A stretch of 41,813 bases of DNA from JANLSO01 sp031362405 (lineage in GTDB: Bacteria > Actinomycetota > Thermoleophilia > Miltoncostaeales > Miltoncostaeaceae): contig JANLSO010000185.1 of NCBI GenBank assembly GCA_031362405.1, positions 1 through 41,813 of the forward strand, written 5' to 3'. A model generated the notes under the pieces. That model did not search any database. It worked only from the letters and a program-made list of their open reading frames with translations, and was not told the DNA's origin. Of the stretch, positions 1 to 7,642 are shown one piece after another. The translations under genes were made by a program, and so were the position numbers. The number at the start of each line of letters is the position of its first letter. Positions within the stretch are counted from its first letter, which is position 1.

Positions 1-138
1 ATGGCGACCCCCCGACGTCTCGTCTACTGCCTTCCGATGCGGACGCTGGTCGAGCAGACCGTTCGGCGCATCCGCCTCCAGCACGAGCGGTTGGGCCTCG
101 ATATCGCCGTTCACCAGCTAATGGGCGGCACCGTCGAA
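1..138 (+). pseudogene. Cas3-like CRISPR helicase fragment, cut at both ends
   Basis: About 46 residues are readable from the window edge. They resemble the start of the helicase part of Cas3, in particular the type I-G (formerly I-U) style: a LVYCLPMRTLVEQT stretch followed some 20 residues later by LMGG. Cas3 is the nuclease-helicase of type I CRISPR systems. After LMGGTVE (about position 138) the frame stays open to 375 but no longer looks like Cas3, and the opposite strand there carries a DUF3052 gene, so the open frame beyond 138 is a shadow. No Walker A, DExH box, HD domain, other cas gene or repeat array is present. The ATG at position 1 need not be a true start. It could be a real recombination scar or an assembly join at a contig end. 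Confidence 0.55.
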
Positions 139-312
139 CGCCGCCACGTCCAGATCGGCCGCGCGTCGGGAGAGCACGGTGACATCGGAGGGCAGGGGAG
201 ACAGCACGGCCTCAAACCCCCCGGGCGCGTGAAGGAGAGCCAGCCTGTGGCCCTCCTTCACGCCGAGCTTCTTGGCCAGCGGCGTCCCGGAGTATCCGTG
301 CGCCGTGGCCAC
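118..312 (-). pseudogene. DUF3052-family protein, C-terminally truncated
   Basis: A 64-codon frame starting at GTG 312; an in-frame TGA lies five codons upstream, so the start is constrained. The N-terminal half carries the family's recognisable stretch YSGTPLAKKLGVKEGH followed by ALLHAPGGFEAVL. Members of this family are usually roughly 130-150 residues. Here similarity stops near LDV (about position 145), exactly where the Cas3-like segment on the other strand begins, and the frame closes at 118. The gene lies 16 bases downstream of sodA in the same direction and may be cotranscribed with it. The function of DUF3052 is unknown. The truncation is either a rearrangement breakpoint or an assembly artefact. 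Confidence 0.6.
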
Positions 313-328
313 CGCGCTGCCGCGTCAG

Positions 329-934
329 CTACTTCGAAGCGGCGTCGTAGCGCGCGCCGACGGCCGACCAGTTGACGACGCTCCACCATGCGGCGAGGTA
401 GTCGGGGCGACGATTCTGGTAGTTCAAGTAGTAGGCGTGCTCCCAGACATCGACACCGAGAAGCGGGGTCTTGCCCTCGGAGATCGGGGAGTCCTGATTC
501 GGGGTCGACATGACCTCGAGGCCCGTGCCGTTCCACACCAGCCACGACCAGCCGCTGCCGAAACGACCGACGCCCGCGGCATTGATCTTGGTCTTCAGCT
601 CGTCGAGCGAACCAAACGTCGTCGTGATCGCTGCGGCAAGGGCGCCGGAGGGCTCGCCGCCGCCCGGGCCCATGATCTCCCAGAAAAGAGAGTGGTTCGC
701 GTGGCCACCGGCGTTGTTGCGCACCGGGCCCTGCTTGTCGGCCGGCAGCGTGCCGAGGTTGCGAAGGACGTCTTCAACCGAGGCGTCGGCGTACGCGGTG
801 CCCTCGAGGGCGGCGTTGGCGTTGGTGACGTAGGCCTGGTGGTGCTTGTCGTGGTGGATCTCCATCGTCTTTGCGTCGATGTGGGGCTCGAGCGCGTCAA
901 ACGCGTAGGGCAGCGGGGGCAGGGAGAAAGGCAT
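329..934 (-). CDS. sodA: Superoxide dismutase, manganese type
   Basis: A 201-residue cytoplasmic superoxide dismutase that converts superoxide to hydrogen peroxide and oxygen. The family N-terminus LPPLPYAFDALEPHID follows the ATG at 934, and a GGAGAG ribosome site sits just upstream; the frame stays open further upstream but without homology. The four metal ligands are visible: His27 in MEIHHDKHH, the histidine of GGHANHSLFW, and the Asp and His of DVWEHAYYL. A glycine at the GG of NNAGGH and a glutamine in NQDSP are the residue choices typical of manganese rather than iron enzymes. It is transcribed divergently from ftsK across about 165 bases that must hold both promoters. A truncated DUF3052 gene follows it. 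Confidence 0.95.
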   Translation of the reverse strand: MPFSLPPLPYAFDALEPHIDAKTMEIHHDKHHQAYVTNANAALEGTAYADASVEDVLRNLGTLPADKQGPVRNNAGGHANHSLFWEIMGPGGGEPSGALAAAITTTFGSLDELKTKINAAGVGRFGSGWSWLVWNGTGLEVMSTPNQDSPISEGKTPLLGVDVWEHAYYLNYQNRRPDYLAAWWSVVNWSAVGARYDAASK

Positions 935-1100
935 GACTCTCCGTTTCGTGGCGGTCACCGCAGAAACGGTGCGCAATGGGCAACGGCACGATCGTACCAA
1001 CCGTGCAGGAACCCAGACCTACCCCGCCAATGAAGAATCGACACGCCGGGCGACCGGCGCGGCTTTCCTTCATGAACCGCAACCCGCCCCACACCCCCGC

Positions 1101-3566
1101 ATGAGCACCCAGGTCGCCCGCCGGCGCCGTGCTCGAGCGCGCGCGAAGCGCGCATCGGCTGCCAACCCCGTCGTGACACGTGAGATCACCGGTGTCGGCA
1201 TCGGGGCGCTCGGCGTCTTCCTCGCATCCGCGCTTTTCCTCGGCTTCGGCGCCGGACCCGTCGGCGGTTGGCTCGAATCGGCCCTGCGGCTGAGCATCGG
1301 GCGTCTCGTCGTGGTGTTGCCGCTCGTGCTCGTGGTGCTCGCGGTTCTCCTGGTGCTCGATCATCCGTTGCTGCAGGCCCGCCCAATGCGACTTGGCGTG
1401 GTGATCGGTCTCGGCACCAGCCTGATCGCGGTGGGATCGGGGGCGCTCGGTCTCGGTGGGCCGGAGCGCACCACCTGGTTCGACAACACCGTGATGCGCA
1501 GCCGCGGTGGATATCTCGGTGAGGTCGCCGCGATGGCAACGACGAGCACGATCGGGAGCATTGGCACCGCGCTCGTGGTGATCGTCGGGGCGGTGGCAGC
1601 AACAATCCTGATCTCCGGAGCGTCGATCGGACACGTGGTGCGGCGTTCCAGCAAGAGCATGGCCACCGCGTCGCGGACCGTGGGTCGGGGCATGGCGAGC
1701 GCGACCGTCACCGCGATGCGCGGTGGCCACAGCCTGGGCCTGCAGCTGCGCGCGCGTCGCAGCCTGCCGTTCGACGACCCGACCGGCGTCGTCACGCAGT
1801 TTCGCGGGCGACGCGCCAACCGAGAACGCGACCTCGTCGATGGGGCCGACAACTTTCCCGACCTGTTCTCCGAGCCCGATCACCTCCCGAGGTCCCCGGC
1901 CCTGGGCGTAGAGGGCCCCGACGCCGTCGACGAGACAGCGGTCACGCCAGAACCGGGCGAGCGGGCTCCGTGGCGGGCATCTGCACCAGCACCTGTCGCG
2001 AGCACTGCTGACGTCACGGTGAGTCCCGCGGGCGGGCCGAACGGGGCTCCGAGCGAGTCACCCGACGTGCCAGAGTCGCTGAGCACGCGTGAAGACGGCC
2101 GTCCTGCGTACCGCACACCCTCCGCGCGCGTGCTGCGCCGTACCACCGGGCCGACCCGCCAGCCGCCTGCCCTCATCGCCGACACCAGCCGCCGCCTCGA
2201 GGAGGCGCTCGGCCATTTCGGGATCACGGCCTCGGTCACCGATGCCATCAGCGGGCCGCGTGTGACGCGCTACGAGCTGCAGCTTGCCCCCGGCACCAAG
2301 GTCGGCCGCATCACCGCGCTGCGCGACGATCTGGCCTATGCCCTTGCCGCTCGTGACGAGCTGCGGATCATCGCCCCGATCCCGGGTAAGCAGGCCGTCG
2401 GCGTGGAGGTCCCGAACCCCGAGGCGACGCTCGTGACCCTCGGCGACATCTACCGTGATTTCCCGGCAGACGCGGGCCCGCTCATGACCTGGCTTGGCCT
2501 CGATATCTCGGGCAAGCCGGTTTACGTCGATCTCTCCCGGATGCCGCACCTGCTGATCGCGGGATCCACCGGCACGGGTAAGAGCGTCTGCCTCAACGTG
2601 ATCCTCGCCTCGCTCCTGCTGCGCTCCAGCCCCAACGAGCTGAAAATGATCCTGATCGACCCCAAGAAGGTCGAGCTGAACCACTACGAGAGCATCCCGC
2701 ACCTACTGACGCCCGTCGTGACGAACATGCGCGACGCGTCGGCGGTGCTCGCCAACATCGTTCGTGAGATGGAAAGCCGCTACGAGCTGATGGGACTCGC
2801 CCGGGCCCGCAACCTGCGCGACTGGAACGAGGCGCGCCTGGCCGCCGGGCAACCCGCGATGCCGACGATCCTCGTGCTGATCGACGAGCTCGCCGACCTG
2901 ATGATGGTTTCACCGGCGGAGGTCGAGGACGCCATCATCCGGCTTGCCCAAAAGAGCCGCGCGGTCGGCATCCACCTCGTGCTCGCCACCCAGCGCCCCT
3001 CCGCGGACGTCATCACCGGGATGATCAAGGCCAATGTTCCCTCACGTGTCGCGTTTGCCGTGTCGTCCCAGGTCGACTCGCGTGTGATCCTCGACGCCGG
3101 CGGTGCCGAGAGCCTGCTCGGCTCGGGCGACATGCTCTTTCGCCCAGTCGGCACGTCGCGGCTTCAGCGCCTTCAGGGCGCGTACGTCAGTGAGGAGGAG
3201 ATCCGCACGATCACCGATCACTGGCGTGGTCAAGGTCGGCCCGAGATGCGCCGCGAACTCCTTGAACGGCCGCCGGAGGTCACCGTCGCGGAGCCCGATC
3301 CCGAAGCCGACGAGATGCTGGCACGTGCCATCGAGCTCGTCATCCAGCAGGGCACCGCGTCGGTCTCGTTGCTACAACGGCGCCTCGGGGTGGGGTACGC
3401 GCGCGCCGGACGACTGGTCGACGGGATGGAGTTGATGGGTGTGGTCTCAGGCCACGAAGGTTCGAAGCCGCGCTCGGTCTTGGTCGGTGAGGCGGACCTG
3501 GCTCGATTGCTGTCGCGTCATCGCCCGGAAGAAGCCGACGACGTCGAAATGGAGCTCGAGGTCTAA
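1101..3566 (+). CDS. ftsK: DNA translocase FtsK/SpoIIIE family
   Basis: An 821-residue septal DNA pump that clears chromosome ends through the division septum. After a short basic N-terminus come several membrane segments (about residues 30-190), then a Pro/Ala/Thr-rich linker, then the motor. The Walker A motif GSTGTGKS is at residues 488-495 and the Walker B stretch ILVLIDELADLMM is near residue 595. The C-terminus ends in a winged-helix gamma domain (DEMLARAIELVIQQ and GVGYARAGRLVDGM), which in the family reads KOPS-type guide sequences. ATG 1101 was chosen because the basic, membrane-directed N-terminus begins there; no strong ribosome site precedes it and the frame is open upstream to 933. 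A RodZ-like gene and cinA follow on the same strand, as in many actinobacteria. Confidence 0.93.
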   Translation: MSTQVARRRRARARAKRASAANPVVTREITGVGIGALGVFLASALFLGFGAGPVGGWLESALRLSIGRLVVVLPLVLVVLAVLLVLDHPLLQARPMRLGVVIGLGTSLIAVGSGALGLGGPERTTWFDNTVMRSRGGYLGEVAAMATTSTIGSIGTALVVIVGAVAATILISGASIGHVVRRSSKSMATASRTVGRGMASATVTAMRGGHSLGLQLRARRSLPFDDPTGVVTQFRGRRANRERDLVDGADNFPDLFSEPDHLPRSPALGVEGPDAVDETAVTPEPGERAPWRASAPAPVASTADVTVSPAGGPNGAPSESPDVPESLSTREDGRPAYRTPSARVLRRTTGPTRQPPALIADTSRRLEEALGHFGITASVTDAISGPRVTRYELQLAPGTKVGRITALRDDLAYALAARDELRIIAPIPGKQAVGVEVPNPEATLVTLGDIYRDFPADAGPLMTWLGLDISGKPVYVDLSRMPHLLIAGSTGTGKSVCLNVILASLLLRSSPNELKMILIDPKKVELNHYESIPHLLTPVVTNMRDASAVLANIVREMESRYELMGLARARNLRDWNEARLAAGQPAMPTILVLIDELADLMMVSPAEVEDAIIRLAQKSRAVGIHLVLATQRPSADVITGMIKANVPSRVAFAVSSQVDSRVILDAGGAESLLGSGDMLFRPVGTSRLQRLQGAYVSEEEIRTITDHWRGQGRPEMRRELLERPPEVTVAEPDPEADEMLARAIELVIQQGTASVSLLQRRLGVGYARAGRLVDGMELMGVVSGHEGSKPRSVLVGEADLARLLSRHRPEEADDVEMELEV

Positions 3567-3645
3567 AAGCTCGGTAGTTGCGCGGATCGAAACGGCTGGC
3601 TAGGGTGGCGCGATCCCTGCACCTCGTGTGCGGGTCACCTCACAC

Positions 3646-4437
3646 ATGTTCGAAATCGGAAACACACTGCGCGAGGCGCGCATGCGGCGCAGCCTCGATA
3701 TCTCTGACTGCGAGTCGGCGACCAAAATCCGTGCGAAGTACCTGCGCGCGATGGAGGAGGAGCATTTCGACCTGCTCCCATCGCCGGCCTACGTACGGGG
3801 CTTTTTGCGTACCTACGCCGACTACCTCAGCCTCGATGGGCAACTCGTCCTCGACGAGTACGAATCTCGCTTCGGAGGGCTCGACCTTCCCGGTGACCCT
3901 GACGGCCGCCGAGTGCGGGCAACCGGTCGACCCCGCCACGGCGGTGCCAATGGGCGCCGACCCGCACCGAACCGCGGACCTCGCCGCACCGAAGCGCAAC
4001 TTCTCTGGCTGGCCATCGTCGGCGTGATGGGTCTCGCTGTGCTGGTGTGGATGGGTGTCGGAGACTCGGGCAGCGCCGATCGAACGGCGATCCAGCCCCC
4101 GTCTGGCTCGACGGACATCACCACCGTGCCAAGCGCCGACCCCGACCCGGGCCGCGCGGAGGCGGTGGTCGACAAGAAAAAGTTCACGATCAGCATCACC
4201 GCCACGGACACCGAGACGTGGGTCTCCGTACGAGGTCGAAACGCCCAAGGAAAGGCCGTCCTCGGCGAGACCCTTGCCGCCGGAGCGACCAAGTCGTGGC
4301 GCGTTGACCGGTCGCTCTACATTGAGGTGGCGCGACCCGAGGCCCTCGAGGCCAAGGTCAACGGCACGACTTACGCCTTCGTGGGTGGCACGAAGTTCCT
4401 CGTGACCAAGGACGGTCCGAGTCTCATCAGCGGGTAG
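3646..4437 (+). CDS. RodZ-like HTH membrane protein with DUF4115
   Basis: A 263-residue bitopic membrane protein. Residues 1-75 form a Cro/CI-type helix-turn-helix of the HTH_25 class (FEIGNTLREARMRRSLDI, then KIRAKYLRAMEEEHFDLLP and VRGFLRTYADYL). A basic Gly/Arg/Pro linker leads to one transmembrane helix (LLWLAIVGVMGLAVLVWMG) and an outer DUF4115 beta domain near the C-terminus. In rod-shaped bacteria RodZ links MreB to the wall machinery; the same architecture is common next to ftsK/recA in actinobacteria that may lack MreB, so the exact role here is open. ATG 3646 gives the conserved N-terminus; a GTG at 3628 is the in-frame alternative. The stop is four bases before the proposed CTG start of cinA, which suggests translational coupling. 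Confidence 0.85.
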   Translation: MFEIGNTLREARMRRSLDISDCESATKIRAKYLRAMEEEHFDLLPSPAYVRGFLRTYADYLSLDGQLVLDEYESRFGGLDLPGDPDGRRVRATGRPRHGGANGRRPAPNRGPRRTEAQLLWLAIVGVMGLAVLVWMGVGDSGSADRTAIQPPSGSTDITTVPSADPDPGRAEAVVDKKKFTISITATDTETWVSVRGRNAQGKAVLGETLAAGATKSWRVDRSLYIEVARPEALEAKVNGTTYAFVGGTKFLVTKDGPSLISG

Positions 4438-4441
4438 ACCG

Positions 4442-5746
4442 CTGCCGCGATCGGCGATCGTCGTCACCGGCGACGAAGTTCTCTCGGGTCACATCAGCGA
4501 CCGCAACGGCGAGTTTCTTGCGCGCGCGCTGAGCACCGCTGGTCTCGATCACACTCAGACGGTGGTGATCGGTGACGACCGCGAGGCGATTGCCACCGCC
4601 CTCGAGGGTCTGTTGGCCGACGGCGTCGATCTGATCGTGACGAGCGGCGGCCTCGGGGTGACTCACGACGACGTCACCATGGCGGCGGTCGCCATGAGCG
4701 TCGGCGCGGAATTGGCGCTGCGAGAGGATGTCCTCGAGCAGGTCCGCGAGCGGATGACGGGAGCGCCGAATCGCGACCGGGTGAGCACACACATTCAGGA
4801 GCAGGGGATGCGTAAGCAGGCCATGTTGCCGGTGGGCGGAACCCCGTTGTCACCCGTCGGCACCGCAGCCGGATGCATCGCCGCGACGAGTTCGGGCCAG
4901 CTGGTGGTGGTGCTTCCCGGGCCGCCCGGTGAACTACAGGGCATGTGGGAGCAGGCGGTTGAAACGCCTCCACTTTCGACGTTTTTGGGGCGCGTGCATG
5001 CCCCCGTCCAGCGCATCGTGAGGCTCTTTGGGGTCATCGAGTCGGAGCTGGTGGAGCTTCTCGATGGGCTACCTGAGGATCCGCTTGACGGCCTGCGCCT
5101 CGGCATCTGCGCCCGCGCGGGCGAGCTCGAGGTCACGATCACCGAACTCACCCTCGCCGGCGCCCGGTCGGGGGAGAGCCTTCTCCGCGCAATGGGTGGC
5201 GCATTCGGCGATGCGGTCTTCAGCGATACGGGTGCATCGGTTGACGAGATCGTCGCGGCCCAGCTTGCCGGTGCGGGGCAGACGGTCGTCGTCGCCGAGT
5301 CGTGCACGGGCGGCCTGCTCGGGGCCCGCCTTTCCGCACACGCCGGAGCTTCGGCGTGGTTTCTCGGTGGCGTGATCTCGTACTCCAACGCGGTGAAGCA
5401 GGATCTGCTCGGCGTGCCCCCGGAACTCATCGAGCGGCTCGGGGCGGTCTCGGCCCTCTGCGCCGAGGCGATGGCCGAGGGTGCCCGCCACAACCTGTGC
5501 GCCGACTGGGCACTGGGCATCACCGGGATCGCCGGCCCGGGTGGGGGCACCACCGAGAAACCCGTCGGGTTGGTCTACGTATCGTGCGCCGGCCTACGGG
5601 GAACCACCGTTCAGGAGTTCCGGTTTCGCGGCAGCCGCGAGCAGATCCGCGAGCGGGCGGTCGCGAACGCTCTTCAGCTTCTTCGCCTCGCGCTGACCGA
5701 GGATCAGAGCAGCAGCAGCTCGGGAGTGAACCGTCTCTCTCGCTAG
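4442..5746 (+). CDS. cinA: CinA: MoCF domain plus nicotinamide-nucleotide amidase
   Basis: A two-domain CinA of about 434 residues. The N-terminal MoaB/MogA-like (MoCF) domain opens with AIVVTGDEVLSGHISDRNG and contains SGGLGVTHDDVT; in known CinA proteins it is an ADP-ribose pyrophosphatase-type domain. The C-terminal PncC domain carries VVVAESCTGGLLGARLSA and GITGIAGPGGGTTEKPVGLV and deamidates nicotinamide mononucleotide in the pyridine nucleotide salvage cycle. The first GTG in frame, at 4562, would delete the GDEVLSG core. Between it and the upstream in-frame TGA at 4403 there is no ATG, GTG or TTG, so the start is placed at CTG 4442, five bases after the upstream stop codon. It lies between the RodZ-like gene and recA, a conserved position. 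Confidence 0.88.
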   Translation: MPRSAIVVTGDEVLSGHISDRNGEFLARALSTAGLDHTQTVVIGDDREAIATALEGLLADGVDLIVTSGGLGVTHDDVTMAAVAMSVGAELALREDVLEQVRERMTGAPNRDRVSTHIQEQGMRKQAMLPVGGTPLSPVGTAAGCIAATSSGQLVVVLPGPPGELQGMWEQAVETPPLSTFLGRVHAPVQRIVRLFGVIESELVELLDGLPEDPLDGLRLGICARAGELEVTITELTLAGARSGESLLRAMGGAFGDAVFSDTGASVDEIVAAQLAGAGQTVVVAESCTGGLLGARLSAHAGASAWFLGGVISYSNAVKQDLLGVPPELIERLGAVSALCAEAMAEGARHNLCADWALGITGIAGPGGGTTEKPVGLVYVSCAGLRGTTVQEFRFRGSREQIRERAVANALQLLRLALTEDQSSSSSGVNRLSR

Positions 5747-5787
5747 CGCCGCGTCTGTGCCGGTGTACCCGCATTTGTGCCGAAAGA

Positions 5788-5801
5788 CGAACACCCGTTC
5801 G
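5788..5801. promoter_or_regulatory. LexA/SOS box of recA
   Basis: The sequence CGAAC-ACCC-GTTCG is a perfect inverted repeat of five bases around four. It matches the Gram-positive and actinobacterial LexA operator form CGAAC-N4-GTTCG. It lies 62 bases before the recA GTG, where LexA would block transcription until DNA damage triggers RecA-driven LexA cleavage. A possible -10 element TATTGT sits at 5822-5827. lexA itself is not in the window. Confidence 0.85.
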
Positions 5802-5862
5802 CTTTCCCCCGAGGCCGTGGCTATTGTTGTTGAACCCCGCCACCCTTGTGAAGGAGACCGTC

Positions 5863-6927
5863 GTGGAGAAGTCGCAGGCACTGGGAGCAGCCCTTACCCA
5901 GATCGAACGCCAGTTCGGTAAAGGCTCGATCATGCGCATGGGCGATCCCGGCGCGTTCCCCGACGCCGGCATCATCCCGACCGGCTCTTTGCCGTTGGAT
6001 CTGGCTCTCGGAATCGGCGGTCTGCCCAAGGGCCGCATCGTCGAGATCTTCGGCCCGGAAAGCTCCGGCAAGACGACGCTGATCTACCACATCATTGCCC
6101 AGGCCCAGAAGGCGGGGGGGACGGCCGCGTTCATCGACGCCGAGCACGCCATGGATCCCGCATATGCCAAGCGGATCGGCGTAAATGTCGATGAGCTGCT
6201 CGTCTCGCAGCCCGATCACGGTGAGCAGGCCCTGGAGATCGCCGATCTGCTGGTCCGATCAGGTGCTCTCGACGTGGTCGCGATCGACTCTGTCGCGGCG
6301 CTTGTCCCGAAGGCCGAGATCGAGGGGGAGATGGGCGACACGCACGTCGGCCTGCAGGCTCGGCTCATGTCGCAGGCCCTTCGTAAGCTCGCCGGAACCC
6401 TGAACCGCGCCGGCACCATCTGCGTCTTCACGAACCAACTGCGCGAGAAGATCGGCGTCATGTTCGGCTCGCCCGAGGTGACCCCCGGTGGCCGCGCCCT
6501 GAAGTTCTACTCGTCGGTGCGCCTCGACATTCGCCGTATCGAGACCCTCAAAGAGGGGACCGAGATGATCGGCAACCGTTGCCGGGTAAAGGTCGTCAAG
6601 AACAAGGTCGCCCCGCCGTTCCGTCAGGCCGAGTTCGACATCATGTACGGCCATGGCATCTCTCACGAGGGTAGCCTGATCGACCTCGGGGTGGAGTACG
6701 GCATCATCAATAAGAGCGGCGCGTACCTCTCGTTCGGCGAGGAGCGCCTCGGCCAGGGTCGCAACGCCGCGCGGGCCTTCTTGAAGGAACACACCGACGT
6801 GGCACAGATCATCGACGGGCGCATCCGCCAAGAGTCGGGCCTGTTGATTCAGCCCGATCTCGACGTCGACCCGGTGACGGGTGAGGTGCTCGGCGTTGCC
6901 GAGGTCGCCGAGGTCGCCGCCGGCTGA
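5863..6927 (+). CDS. recA: Recombinase RecA
   Basis: A 354-residue RecA, the strand-exchange ATPase of homologous repair and the co-protease for LexA. The start is GTG 5863 with AAGGAG six bases upstream; the frame continues upstream into cinA but without homology. Visible landmarks are the N-terminal QIERQFGKGSIMRMGD, Walker A GPESSGKT at residues 64-71, the VVAIDSVAALVPKAEIEGEMGD stretch (quoted here in part: VAIDSVAALVPKAEIEG), and the loop-2 region IGVMFGSPEVTPGGRALKFY. The C-terminal tail is short and only weakly acidic. It has its own LexA box and is closed by a strong hairpin. The usual downstream partner recX is missing and a toxin-antitoxin pair sits there instead. Confidence 0.98.
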   Translation: MEKSQALGAALTQIERQFGKGSIMRMGDPGAFPDAGIIPTGSLPLDLALGIGGLPKGRIVEIFGPESSGKTTLIYHIIAQAQKAGGTAAFIDAEHAMDPAYAKRIGVNVDELLVSQPDHGEQALEIADLLVRSGALDVVAIDSVAALVPKAEIEGEMGDTHVGLQARLMSQALRKLAGTLNRAGTICVFTNQLREKIGVMFGSPEVTPGGRALKFYSSVRLDIRRIETLKEGTEMIGNRCRVKVVKNKVAPPFRQAEFDIMYGHGISHEGSLIDLGVEYGIINKSGAYLSFGEERLGQGRNAARAFLKEHTDVAQIIDGRIRQESGLLIQPDLDVDPVTGEVLGVAEVAEVAAG

Positions 6928-6939
6928 TGACGGCTCCCG

Positions 6940-6970
6940 GTGGGGCGGGCGTACTGCACGCCCGCCCCAC
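6940..6970 (+). terminator. Terminator hairpin after recA
   Basis: A perfect 12-bp stem, GTGGGGCGGGCG (6940-6951) and CGCCCGCCCCAC (6959-6970), with a seven-base loop TACTGCA, begins 12 bases after the recA stop. The downstream tract is only weakly T-rich, as is common in high-GC actinobacteria. It should insulate recA from the toxin-antitoxin pair. Confidence 0.8.
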
Positions 6971-7016
6971 CTGCTTCTCGTCCGCCTGGACACACCTGCT
7001 AGCAGACTGCTTTCAT

Positions 7017-7253
7017 ATGGACATGAAGACGCTCTACATACGAAACGTTCCCGAAGATGTCGCCGAGCGCCTCTCGCGTCTTGCCTCGCAGGAAGGCCTG
7101 TCGGTGAATGCCTTTGTCGTCAGGGAGCTCTCCGCGGCGTCCCGACGCGCAGATAACAGGGCCTTGCTCGCCAACGCACCGACCATCGATGTGAACATGC
7201 AGGAGATTGTTGATCTCATCCGCGAGGCACGCGGCCCAATTCCCCCCAGATGA
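7017..7253 (+). CDS. Ribbon-helix-helix antitoxin (VapB/FitA-like)
   Basis: A small protein of 76-78 residues with a Met-Arc type N-terminus, KTLYIRNVPEDVAERLSRLA, then GLSVNAFVVRELSAAS, typical of ribbon-helix-helix DNA-binding antitoxins. The C-terminal third (IDVNMQEIVDLIREARGPIPP) would be the toxin-binding tail. Two starts are possible, ATG 7017 and ATG 7023; the second gives the usual family N-terminus, and no clear ribosome site decides between them. The stop overlaps the toxin start by four bases (ATGA), the classic coupling of antitoxin and toxin. By family knowledge the antitoxin dimer, alone and with toxin, should repress its own promoter in the 45 bases after the recA terminator. 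Confidence 0.85.
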   Translation: MDMKTLYIRNVPEDVAERLSRLASQEGLSVNAFVVRELSAASRRADNRALLANAPTIDVNMQEIVDLIREARGPIPPR

Positions 7254-7633
7254 TCGTCGCCGACGCGTCGGTCATCGTTGCGGGCCTCGAGGGCGACGGC
7301 CCGTCGCGCCTGCTCCTCGTTGACGGCGATCTGCACGTACCGCATATCGCCGATCACGAGGTGGTGCACGCCTTACGCGGCCTCGTGCGCCGCAGACGAA
7401 CCTCCGTCGAGGTCGCGACGGGCTGGCTCTCCAGCTGGGCCGATCTCGGCGCACGCCGCTACTCCGTCACCCACCTCATCGACCGGATGTGGGAGCTTCG
7501 CGACAACCTGAGCGCCTACGACGCCGGCTACGTCGCATTAGCCGAGTCGCTCAAATGCCCTCTCGCGACGGGGGACCGGCGGATCGCACGAGCGCCCGGC
7601 GTTCGGTGCGAGATGATCGTCATCGACCACTAA
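7250..7633 (+). CDS. PIN-domain toxin ribonuclease (VapC-like)
   Basis: A 127-residue PIN-domain protein, the expected length for a VapC toxin. The acidic residues of the metal site are in place: Asp5 in MIVADASVIV, Glu37 in HIADHEVVHAL, Asp91 in NLSAYDAGYVALA and Asp109 in LATGDRRIAR. VapC toxins are Mg-dependent endoribonucleases that commonly cut tRNA or rRNA; the target here cannot be read from sequence. The gene overlaps its antitoxin by four bases and ends nine bases before miaB. The module is complete and frame-intact, unlike the two decayed toxin loci further along the window, so it is probably functional. Confidence 0.88.
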   Translation: MIVADASVIVAGLEGDGPSRLLLVDGDLHVPHIADHEVVHALRGLVRRRRTSVEVATGWLSSWADLGARRYSVTHLIDRMWELRDNLSAYDAGYVALAESLKCPLATGDRRIARAPGVRCEMIVIDH

Positions 7634-7642
7634 GCTGGAGCG

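Noticed and set aside
1..375. A single 124-residue forward gene
   Set aside because: Only the first 46 residues look like a protein family; the rest is antisense to DUF3052 and is compositionally a high-GC shadow.
1044..1059. Hairpin CGCCGG-GCGA-CCGGCG before ftsK
   Set aside because: Six pairs are expected often by chance at this GC content and it lies in a divergent promoter region, where no attenuator is expected.
5302..5862. An N-terminal extension of RecA by about 187 residues
   Set aside because: The frame is open only because of GC content; the region codes for cinA in another frame and then holds the LexA box and promoter. The GTG at 5863 has a good ribosome site.
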